Below, in pieces: positions 1 through 5,587 of a stretch of DNA of 6,323 nucleotides (its first letter is position 1; each line of letters opens with the position of its first letter). The stretch spans positions 1-6,323 of the forward strand of contig DCDF01000268.1 in NCBI GenBank assembly GCA_002316295.1. Reading direction: 5' to 3'. This stretch comes from Syntrophaceae bacterium UBA1062 (GTDB taxonomy: Bacteria > Desulfobacterota > Desulfomonilia > UBA1062). A model generated the notes under the pieces. It had not been told where the DNA came from. It saw only the letters and a list, made by a program, of their open reading frames with translations, and searched no databases. The position numbers and the translations under genes were made by a program.

Positions 1-1
1 C

Positions 2-247
2 CATGATTCTGCTGTCTTCAGGCAACTACTGAACGAAACGGACCTGCCCGGCAGACTGAGAGAAAAATCAGAGGACAGTCGTTCCCAGGATCACCCTCCA
101 ATACAAACTCAGCAAACTCCCCGTATCGAAAATACTTTGTTTCCCGTCTTTTTGTCAAGTGATTTGTATGGTTGTATTACAACATTATCAATTCACTCCT
201 GCATCAGAGGCCATGAAAGTTCCAGGGTAATCCGATATCATGAATGA
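2..247 (+). CDS. Possible C-terminal tail of an upstream gene (5' partial)
   Basis: This frame is open from the left edge to a TGA at 245-247, about 81 codons. The first part reads as an amphipathic, charged helix (FRQLLNETDLPGRLREKS), which resembles the last helix of many GT4 glycosyltransferases (pattern LLN-D/E-x-E/D-L-xx-R-L-x-E). The last 40 codons look less protein-like, being AT-richer with odd composition, and they overlap a promoter candidate. The real gene may therefore end elsewhere: the other two + frames stop at 6 and 32. The family cannot be assigned from this fragment; chance openness is a real alternative. Confidence 0.25.
   Translation, partial: HDSAVFRQLLNETDLPGRLREKSEDSRSQDHPPIQTQQTPRIENTLFPVFLSSDLYGCITTLSIHSCIRGHESSRVIRYHE
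152..180 (+). promoter_or_regulatory. Candidate sigma70-type promoter (TTGTCA-17-TATTAC)
   Basis: TTGTCA at 152-157 matches the -35 consensus in 5 of 6 positions. TATTAC at 175-180 matches the -10 consensus in 4 of 6, and the spacer is the ideal 17 bases. It lies in the most AT-rich part of the upstream region and points toward the glycosyltransferase at 381, giving a leader of about 190 bases. It overlaps the doubtful open frame ending at 247, so either that frame is not coding here or the promoter is internal. Seen by eye only. Confidence 0.4.
171..183. promoter_or_regulatory. Perfect 13-base palindrome over the -10 box, possible operator
   Basis: GTTGTATTACAAC is a perfect inverted repeat (6-base arms around a central T) and fully covers the candidate -10 box at 175-180. 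Dimeric repressors often bind such sites, and the position would block RNA polymerase. One or two 6-1-6 palindromes are expected by chance in a window this long, so only the location argues for function. No regulator gene is in the window. Confidence 0.3.
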
Positions 248-343
248 TCGAGTCACAGCGGATGGCGAGCCATAGCTTGAGGAAGTGCAGCATTCTCACC
301 CGATCAAGGAAACCGCCCGATATGTCGATCCAGTAGCTGCCAG

Positions 344-371
344 TTGTCATTGGCGAAAACTGTGGTATAGG
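344..371 (+). promoter_or_regulatory. Weak second promoter candidate just upstream of the ATG at 381
   Basis: TTGTCA at 344-349 (the same -35 box as the upstream candidate) is followed after 16 bases by TATAGG at 366-371, preceded by an extended -10 TGG at 363-365. Transcription from here would start about at the ATG at 381, giving a nearly leaderless mRNA without the ribosome site at 369-373. That conflict makes it less likely than the promoter at 152-180. Confidence 0.2.
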
Positions 372-373
372 GA
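369..373 (+). promoter_or_regulatory. Ribosome binding site that fixes the start at 381
   Basis: AGGGA lies 7 bases before ATG 381, an ideal spacing. The earlier in-frame GTG at 285 would add 32 residues that do not resemble a glycosyltransferase N-terminus and has no properly spaced site. The choice is supported by the protein itself, which begins MKVLMVTTSYP, the usual first beta strand of a GT-B fold. Confidence 0.7.
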
Positions 374-380
374 TGGGCAC

Positions 381-1511
381 ATGAAGGTCCTCATGGTCAC
401 GACATCGTACCCCGATTACGAGGGATCCAACCGGGGGATATTCATCCGCAGACTCTGCAGGGAGCTAGTGAACCAGGGAGTGGAGGTGGTCGTTCTCACC
501 CCGAGGATCTTTTCGCAGAGCCCGCTCTTCGAGATGGAATCCGGCATACAGGTCCACCGGTTCCGGTTTCCCAGCGGTAACACACCTCTCAATCAACGTG
601 AAGGAATTCCCTTTCTCGCTATGTGTGTGTACATGCTCACCGGTCTTTTCACTGCCTTGCATCTCATCAGAAGGGAAAAACCGGACGTCATCCACGGAAA
701 CTGGATCGTGCCCGCAGGGCTGATTGCGGCTGTTGCAGGCACCCTCACCAGGACCCCGGTCATCAATACCGCACGGGGAATGGACGTGCGGATGAGCGAA
801 AAAGGCCCGGTCAAGGTGCTCTTCGACCTGGCAGTGAAGCTCTCGGACAAGGTGACTGTGGTATCGGAGGCCATGAGGAATCGGGAATGCCTTTCGGGGG
901 CGGAGGTCATTTCATCCGGGGTAAACGAGGCATTCTTCAGGATCATTCCCGACCGCGGCAGCCTGAACATTCTCCACACCAGAAGCCTGGAAAAGGTATA
1001 CGATGCTGAAACCCTGATCCGGGCGGTTCCTCTGGTCGTGCAGAAAATACCTAGAGCACACTTCATCATAGCGGGATCAGGGTCTCATGAATCCTCGTTG
1101 AAAGATCTGGCAGAGCGGCTGGGAGCGGCCGGGCACGTGCAGTTTGCGGGGCCTGTCGACCATAACTCAATAGCAAAAATCATGGAAAGCGCGTCTGTAT
1201 ATGTTTCCGCCGCCGTTGCCGACGGCACCTCGATCGCCCTGATGGAGGCCATGGCGGCCGGACTGATTCCCGTGGTCAGCGATATCGAGGCAAACAGATC
1301 GCTGGTCACGCATGGAAGGGATGGGTACCTGTTCAGGCCGGGGAATGAGCATGATCTCGCGGACAAAATCCATATGGCGCTCTCCACGGGTATATCCTTC
1401 CAAATCTTGGACAAAAAGAGGCGTGATATCAAGGACATGATCTGCTGGAACTCGGTTGCCAAGCGGTTTATGAGCAGCTATAATCAACTTGTCGGTAACA
1501 ACGGCGAATGA
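381..1511 (+). CDS. GT4-family glycosyltransferase with DX7E active-site variant
   Basis: A 376-residue retaining glycosyltransferase of GT-B fold, length normal for GT4. It probably adds a sugar from a nucleotide donor to a lipid-linked glycan at the cytoplasmic face of the inner membrane. The N-terminal acceptor domain (about 1-185) starts with VTTSYP and has NRGIFIRRLCREL (18-30), HGNWIVPAG (105-113), TARGMDV (130-136) and VVSEAM (160-165). The donor domain (about 190-376) has FIIAGSG (228-234), FAGPVD (255-260) and the active-site segment DGTSIALMEAMAAG (281-294). The first Glu of the usual EX7E is Asp281, the second is Glu289; this D-G-T-S form is known in a GT4 subgroup, so the enzyme is probably active. 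The expected GR-L stretch opening the donor domain is here LHTRSLEK (198-205). It lies upstream of the exporter genes, 168 bases before the permease. Sugar and linkage cannot be read from the sequence. Confidence 0.93.
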   Translation: MKVLMVTTSYPDYEGSNRGIFIRRLCRELVNQGVEVVVLTPRIFSQSPLFEMESGIQVHRFRFPSGNTPLNQREGIPFLAMCVYMLTGLFTALHLIRREKPDVIHGNWIVPAGLIAAVAGTLTRTPVINTARGMDVRMSEKGPVKVLFDLAVKLSDKVTVVSEAMRNRECLSGAEVISSGVNEAFFRIIPDRGSLNILHTRSLEKVYDAETLIRAVPLVVQKIPRAHFIIAGSGSHESSLKDLAERLGAAGHVQFAGPVDHNSIAKIMESASVYVSAAVADGTSIALMEAMAAGLIPVVSDIEANRSLVTHGRDGYLFRPGNEHDLADKIHMALSTGISFQILDKKRRDIKDMICWNSVAKRFMSSYNQLVGNNGE

Positions 1512-1546
1512 TGCATTAAAGCTCCCTCTATGCAGAGGCGATGATT

Positions 1547-1648
1547 ATGGTAGCCGCTTTGATGAGAATGGAGCGCCATATCCGGCCAACCCCCTCCACT
1601 CCGGGTTCACCCGGGAGGGCGGAGCTGTACCGGCTGCATGACATATGA
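1547..1648 (+). CDS. Possible 33-codon small ORF in the gap before the permease
   Basis: An ATG at 1547 is preceded by AGAGG (1534-1538) at a spacing of 8 bases and opens a 33-codon frame ending at TGA 1646-1648. The product would start MVAALMRMERHIR and contains a Pro/Gly-rich middle (PTPSTPGSPG) caused by the GC-rich hairpin sequence. It has no recognisable domain, signal peptide or membrane segment. It could be a leader peptide, but a chance frame is more likely. Confidence 0.18.
   Translation: MVAALMRMERHIRPTPSTPGSPGRAELYRLHDI
1592..1619. other. GC-rich hairpin between glycosyltransferase and permease genes
   Basis: CCGGGT (1601-1606) pairs with ACCCGG (1609-1614) around a very short loop. 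CCCTCC (1592-1597) can pair with GGAGGG (1614-1619), outside or competing with the inner stem. The structure should be very stable in RNA. No T-run follows (the next bases are CGGAGCTG), so it is not a standard intrinsic terminator. It might slow polymerase, protect the mRNA 3' end of the upstream gene, or reduce readthrough so the exporter genes are expressed at a different level. Confidence 0.45.
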
Positions 1649-1679
1649 AGCTAAACACAATAGACTCAGCTGAGGTATA

Positions 1680-2534
1680 ATGACGAATAAAAAAACTGTT
1701 GCAGTATATACCCCCGAGTCCCGCTTCCGCAGCCCGTGGGTACTGCTCAAAGAAATGGGGACCGGCATCATATATGGACGAGAGCTGGCGTGGAGACTTG
1801 CTGTGCGCGACATCAGCGCACAATACCGGCAAACAGCCCTGGGTCTTATCTGGGCGCTGATCCTTCCTATAGCCAATACCCTTGTATGGATATTTCTCAA
1901 CGGGAGCGGCATAGTTTCCGTGGGCAAGACAGAGCTGCCCTACCCTGTGTATGTTCTGACTGGGACCATGCTCTGGGCGATCTTCATGGATGCCCTGAAC
2001 GCCCCCCTGCAGGATACCATGGCTTCCAAGTCCATACTCACAAAAATCAACTTCCCAAGGGAAGCGATCATCCTCGCAGGGATTTATAAGACATTGTTCA
2101 ATGGATCGATCAAGATCGCGATCATGGTTCTTGCCCTGCTTGTCCTGGGTATATATCCAGACTGGCGATTGGCACTCTTCCCCCTTGGCGTTCTGTCGCT
2201 CATAATGGCCGGTACGACTCTCGGACTGGTCCTGGCACCTATCGGGCTTCTCTACACCGATATTGGCAAAGGCCTCCCCCTGGTCATGCAGTTTCTCATG
2301 TATGTGACTCCCGTCGTGTTTCCCATGCCGAGTCAGGGATGGATCTCGGTGCTGCTTAAACTGAATCCTCTCTCATCACTGATATTGACGACACGGGACT
2401 GGCTCACCGGATTCTCCACGGATTATCTGTCATTGTTTTTCTGGGCGAACGGCATCTTATTGGTGTTGCTGTTTGTAGTGCTGCTCGTCTACCGGTTGGT
2501 AATGCCAATTATTATTGAGCGGATGAGCACATGA
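1680..2534 (+). CDS. wzm: ABC-2 type polysaccharide export permease (Wzm-like)
   Basis: A 284-residue inner-membrane permease of the Wzm/TagG/RfbA group, normal length for the family; a dimer with two ATPase subunits exports lipid-linked polysaccharide. The cytoplasmic N-terminus carries the family hallmark before the first span, LAVRDISAQYRQTALGLIW (40-58), where the amphipathic helix meets the ATPase. About six hydrophobic segments are visible: roughly 53-74, 88-107, 137-158, 164-192, 200-217 and 251-274. Other family stretches are NFPREAI (124-130) and LNPLSSLILTTRDWL (228-242). The C-terminus is short and basic. GAGG at 1672-1675 precedes the ATG at a slightly short spacing, and an in-frame stop at 1671-1673 rules out any earlier start. 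It is followed after 39 bases by its ATPase gene, the usual wzm-wzt order. A teichoic-acid type exporter is possible by fold, but the partner's long C-terminal domain favours an O-antigen or similar glycan. Confidence 0.95.
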   Translation: MTNKKTVAVYTPESRFRSPWVLLKEMGTGIIYGRELAWRLAVRDISAQYRQTALGLIWALILPIANTLVWIFLNGSGIVSVGKTELPYPVYVLTGTMLWAIFMDALNAPLQDTMASKSILTKINFPREAIILAGIYKTLFNGSIKIAIMVLALLVLGIYPDWRLALFPLGVLSLIMAGTTLGLVLAPIGLLYTDIGKGLPLVMQFLMYVTPVVFPMPSQGWISVLLKLNPLSSLILTTRDWLTGFSTDYLSLFFWANGILLVLLFVVLLVYRLVMPIIIERMST

Positions 2535-2573
2535 GAAATTATTCGGACCATCCTACAGAACAGGTGATGAATC

Positions 2574-3866
2574 ATGTCTGAGCCCCTCGTAAGGGTACAA
2601 AACGTATCGAAGAAGTTCTGCCGGGATCTGAAAAAGAGCCTCTGGTACGGCCTGATGGACATGATTGCCGAATTAACCGGAAGTACTGCGGCGCGAGAGC
2701 TACGCCCCAAAGAATTCTGGGCCGTGGACAATGTGAGCTTCGAGCTTGAAAAGGGTGAGTGTCTGGGCCTCGTCGGACCCAACGGTGCCGGCAAGAGCAC
2801 CTTATTAAAGATGCTCAATGGAATCATCAAGCCGGACAGGGGACGCATCGAGATGCACGGGCGTGTAGGAGCTCTCATCGAGCTCGGCGCCGGCTTCAAT
2901 CCCATACTTACCGGGCGGGAGAACATCTACATTAATGGTTCGGTCCTCGGACTCACGAAGCATGAAATCGACCGGAAGCTGGATGACATCATCGGATTCG
3001 CCGAGCTGCAGGATTTCATCGATACCCCTGTACAGAACTACAGCTCGGGCATGAGGGTTCGGCTTGGTTTTTCCATAGCAGCACAGATGGAACCGGATAT
3101 ACTGCTTGTCGATGAAGTCCTCGCTGTGGGAGACGTGGGATTTAGAATCAAATGTTATAACGAAATATATCGTATCATGGAAAATTCCGCGGTGATTTTT
3201 GTAAGTCATTCCATGCCCCAGCTGGGCAAGGTATGCACGTCCGGCATACTCATGGATAAAGGGCGGGCCATCATGCGGTCGGACAATATTTCTGAAGTGA
3301 TAAACGGGTATTACAATCTGTTCGCGGGAGAGCAGAGAACGCAGGTGGGCAGCGGAAAAGTGAGGCTCATAGCGGTTCGATTCGGCAACAAAACCGACTG
3401 CATCACCTATCCGGATGCTCAGGCCATAGATCCGAATCATTACCACCACATAGATGCGAACAAACCCCTGACGATCGGCCTGACCTTCACCATGGATCAG
3501 GCCGTGGATTGTTATTCCATACTGCTATCTATATCCGATGTAGACCAGAAGCTGGTTTTGCAGATCCTCCCCCCTGAAAGGCCTTTAAAAAATCATCCGG
3601 GGGCACAGGAGGTTTTGGTTACAATCGATTCGCTGCTTCTGAATACAGGGAAGTATTCCCTCACGGTGCATTTCCTCAAGGACCAGAAAACAGACTGGGG
3701 GGAAATCCTCTTGAGTGTACGGAGCCTGCTCAAATTCTCCGTACAGAGAGACCGCTACATAGGCGCTGCACCCGTGCTTCATACTGCCCAATGGAATATC
3801 AGTGATGATCCCTCCTCGATTCGACATGAACAGGGGAATACCGGCCAGGTGATGGATCTTCCCTGA
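2574..3866 (+). CDS. wzt: ABC transporter ATPase with C-terminal polysaccharide-recognition domain (Wzt-like)
   Basis: A 430-residue ATPase that powers export of a lipid-linked polysaccharide through the Wzm-like permease encoded just upstream. The nucleotide-binding domain (about 1-250) has the Wzt/TagH-type N-terminal insertion (about 15-47), Walker A GPNGAGKST (68-76), the ELGAGFNPILTGREN stretch (103-117) that replaces a normal Q-loop in this family, signature YSSGM (156-160), Walker B ILLVDE (176-181), D-loop AVGD (184-187) and switch His212 in VSHSM. All catalytic residues are present. The rest (about 257-411) is beta-rich, starts at GSGKVRLIAV (259-268) and ends FSVQ...APVLHTAQW (388-407), matching the Wzt C-terminal beta-sandwich. 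In well-studied O-antigen systems that domain binds the capped non-reducing end of the chain, so export waits for termination. The last 20 residues look disordered. AGGTG (2562-2566) sits 7 bases before the ATG. The next gene starts 19 bases after the stop. Confidence 0.95.
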   Translation: MSEPLVRVQNVSKKFCRDLKKSLWYGLMDMIAELTGSTAARELRPKEFWAVDNVSFELEKGECLGLVGPNGAGKSTLLKMLNGIIKPDRGRIEMHGRVGALIELGAGFNPILTGRENIYINGSVLGLTKHEIDRKLDDIIGFAELQDFIDTPVQNYSSGMRVRLGFSIAAQMEPDILLVDEVLAVGDVGFRIKCYNEIYRIMENSAVIFVSHSMPQLGKVCTSGILMDKGRAIMRSDNISEVINGYYNLFAGEQRTQVGSGKVRLIAVRFGNKTDCITYPDAQAIDPNHYHHIDANKPLTIGLTFTMDQAVDCYSILLSISDVDQKLVLQILPPERPLKNHPGAQEVLVTIDSLLLNTGKYSLTVHFLKDQKTDWGEILLSVRSLLKFSVQRDRYIGAAPVLHTAQWNISDDPSSIRHEQGNTGQVMDLP

Positions 3867-3885
3867 GGAATACCAGCCATCCCTC

Positions 3886-5367
3886 ATGAACATCCTGATT
3901 TATACAACGAATTCAACATACACAGGCAGGAATGTCGGCGGCGCCGAGACATCCCTTCGTCTCATTGCCGAAGGGATGGCGAAAAAAGGACATTCCGTAG
4001 TGTACCTCACCCTCGACAAAACCCTTCCTTTCGGGTACAGGACAAAAAAAATAAACGGTGTTACCGTCATATTCCATTCATCCTTCAGGAGCCTGAAATC
4101 TCTGAAAGAATCAAGAGGCATTCATATCGACGAGATAGAAAACGACTGGCTTCGCACCCTCTTTTCCGAAATCATTATTATCCATGATATCCATCTCGTA
4201 CATACATTTTATGAACTCGATGCACTCAAGCTGTTTATTGATATCCGCACCAGATTGAAGAGCTTTGTCATTGTCATGAGGATGGCCGGCCTCTACTGGT
4301 ATGAGCATATTAGGAGAGACAGAGCCGCTCTTCATGACTACTCCATGGTGTTCGGCGCCATAGACAGCGTCAATTTCATCTCTGCAGGCCTTCAGGATCT
4401 CATGGCTATGAAGGAGCGCGAGCTTGGGTGCTGCTTCCGTTTCAGACACAGTTTTGTCGGCGATATCGGCGTGATCCCCGCAACAGGCAGGAGATGGGGC
4501 GGCTGGGCAGAAGAAAAGACTATGAGGATGATTACCGCTACACGGTTCAGCCCCTACTCGAAGAGACAGGATCTGATCGTTGAGGCTGCACGCCTCCTTC
4601 GAGGGAAAATCCCCTTCCATTTGAAGCTCATCGGCTCCGGTGCAACTACAGAGATGTTCCGGAGAAAAATCGCTTCATATGGCCTGGACGATTCAATCGA
4701 GATGGTTCCTTACCTCAAGCAGGACGAGCTCTGGAGCGAGATGCAGCATGCGCACCTGTTGTGCCATCCCTGTGATTACGAGGGATTAAGCAAAATCGTC
4801 ATGGAGAGCATGTCCATGGGCTTGCCTGTTCTTTGCTCAAACGTTCTGGCGCCTTCTTCGTACATCGAAGACGGGGTAAATGGCTACCTCGTGGAGAACG
4901 CCCCTGAGCGATGGGCTGATAAGCTTGTCGAGCTCTATCACAAGAGAAACGAGTTCGCTGCCGTATCGGAAAACGCCAGGACCTTCGTCCACCAGCATTT
5001 CAATGCGGACATGAATATCGCTCTCTACGAGCGGACATTCTCGGATCTCGTCAATGGCGCCGGCCTACCCCGAACAGCCGGGCAGACCGAAACGGACGAA
5101 CGGACCGGCCCTGAAGATGCTGAATCTTTCTGCAGGGTCTTCGGTATCACCCAGGGTGACCTTGCCATAAACCCGGGCTTCGTGCAGAATATGAGGTTTC
5201 TGAAGTTCATGAACAAGATCGCATGGAAAATGATCGAGCATAGAGAACGCGACCTCCGGGATCTGAAAGCCAGCTATGCCTACAGGATCGGTAACGGTAT
5301 CGTTGAACCTGTACGCAGGCTCGTCAGATTTCTCAAGCAACTCAGATCGACCTCGGACATGTTTTGA
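3886..5367 (+). CDS. GT4-like glycosyltransferase with long basic C-terminal tail
   Basis: A 493-residue GT-B glycosyltransferase, about 100 residues longer than a typical GT4 enzyme. The acceptor domain (about 1-195) begins MNILIYTT and has the Gly-rich GGAETSLRLIAEGM (18-31), which contacts the donor phosphate in this family. The donor domain (about 205-390) has TATRFSPYSKRQD (217-229), LKLIGSG (246-252) and a complete EX7E motif, Glu299 and Glu307 in YEGLSKIVMESMSMGLPV (298-315). After a polar linker (about 391-415) comes a helical, charged tail to residue 493 with ASYAYRIGNGIVEPVRRLVR (462-481), a type of segment found at the ends of other surface-glycan transferases and possibly membrane-associating. 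Only 19 bases separate it from wzt, and GAGGAA (3865-3870) overlaps the wzt stop at a long spacing of 15, suggesting translational coupling. An in-frame stop at 3850-3852 excludes earlier starts. The sugar transferred is unknown. Confidence 0.92.
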   Translation: MNILIYTTNSTYTGRNVGGAETSLRLIAEGMAKKGHSVVYLTLDKTLPFGYRTKKINGVTVIFHSSFRSLKSLKESRGIHIDEIENDWLRTLFSEIIIIHDIHLVHTFYELDALKLFIDIRTRLKSFVIVMRMAGLYWYEHIRRDRAALHDYSMVFGAIDSVNFISAGLQDLMAMKERELGCCFRFRHSFVGDIGVIPATGRRWGGWAEEKTMRMITATRFSPYSKRQDLIVEAARLLRGKIPFHLKLIGSGATTEMFRRKIASYGLDDSIEMVPYLKQDELWSEMQHAHLLCHPCDYEGLSKIVMESMSMGLPVLCSNVLAPSSYIEDGVNGYLVENAPERWADKLVELYHKRNEFAAVSENARTFVHQHFNADMNIALYERTFSDLVNGAGLPRTAGQTETDERTGPEDAESFCRVFGITQGDLAINPGFVQNMRFLKFMNKIAWKMIEHRERDLRDLKASYAYRIGNGIVEPVRRLVRFLKQLRSTSDMF

Positions 5368-5587
5368 AATCAACAACTGATTATTCCGAAAAATCCCCAC
5401 GGGGGAGAAGCCTTGGGCAGAATCCCTTGACCCAACATTCTTGTCAGGGTCCGATCAGGTATATGTTGTCGCAGGTCTATACCGCAGGAAAGAATTCTGC
5501 TCACGGTTGCATTTTTTCTGCCTGGTGCTTGTGCCTCTGCTGATCACAATATGACACTCGATTACCGGACAGGGAAGCACAAAGGAC
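5368..5587. other. 220-base gap with weak hairpins, no gene seen
   Basis: TCCCC (5394-5398) and GGGGA (5402-5406) can form a small hairpin shortly after the preceding stop, and TTGGG (5413-5417) can pair with CCCAA (5431-5435); neither is followed by a T-run. A bulged stem at 5484-5500 lies 11 bases before a run of six Ts (5512-5517), too far for a normal intrinsic terminator. TTGACC (5427-5432) and TTGTCA (5441-5446) look like -35 boxes but lack a -10 box at the right distance. The gap breaks the tight spacing of the preceding genes, so a separate promoter for the next gene is possible. Confidence 0.4.

Larger units (their letters stand above)
1..380. other. 380-base gene-poor leader region upstream of the first glycosyltransferase
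   Basis: No complete gene is supported here. The region contains the doubtful left-edge open frame, an AT-richer segment around 130-200 with a promoter-like pair of boxes and a palindrome, and about 200 bases of leader before the ATG at 381. A GTG at 285 is in frame with the glycosyltransferase, but GAGGAA abuts it with no spacer, so it is unlikely to be the start. No ops element (GGCGGTAG) or full JUMPStart sequence is present, although these often precede polysaccharide operons in enterobacteria. Confidence 0.6.

Noticed and set aside
285..380. N-terminal extension of the first glycosyltransferase from GTG 285
   Set aside because: No properly spaced ribosome site, the 32 added residues do not look like part of a GT-B fold, and ATG 381 has a good site and a textbook first strand.
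593..1069. Long minus-strand open frame opposite the first glycosyltransferase
   Set aside because: The antisense translation is rich in Ser/Arg/Thr with no motif, and the + strand is clearly coding.
1541..1560. Possible ops/JUMPStart element (ATGGTAGCCGC near 1546)
   Set aside because: The core GGCGGTAG is absent here and near 330; only a short GGTAG match exists, so a RfaH-type element is not supported.
1676..1681. Perfect TATAAT overlapping the start codon of the permease gene
   Set aside because: There is no -35-like box 16-18 bases upstream (the sequence there is AAACAC), and a start of transcription inside the gene would be useless for this ORF. It arises from the ribosome site running into the ATG.
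2805..3449. Long minus-strand open frame of 214 codons opposite wzt
   Set aside because: It is a shadow of the wzt coding strand: the + frame carries every ABC ATPase motif, and the antisense product shows no domain.
5484..5517. Intrinsic terminator after the second glycosyltransferase
   Set aside because: The stem is short and bulged and the T-run starts 11 bases after it, so the geometry is wrong.
5463..5543. 26-codon Cys-containing frame in the gap after the second glycosyltransferase
   Set aside because: No well-placed ribosome site (AGGT only two bases away), no recognisable pattern, and a length easily reached by chance.
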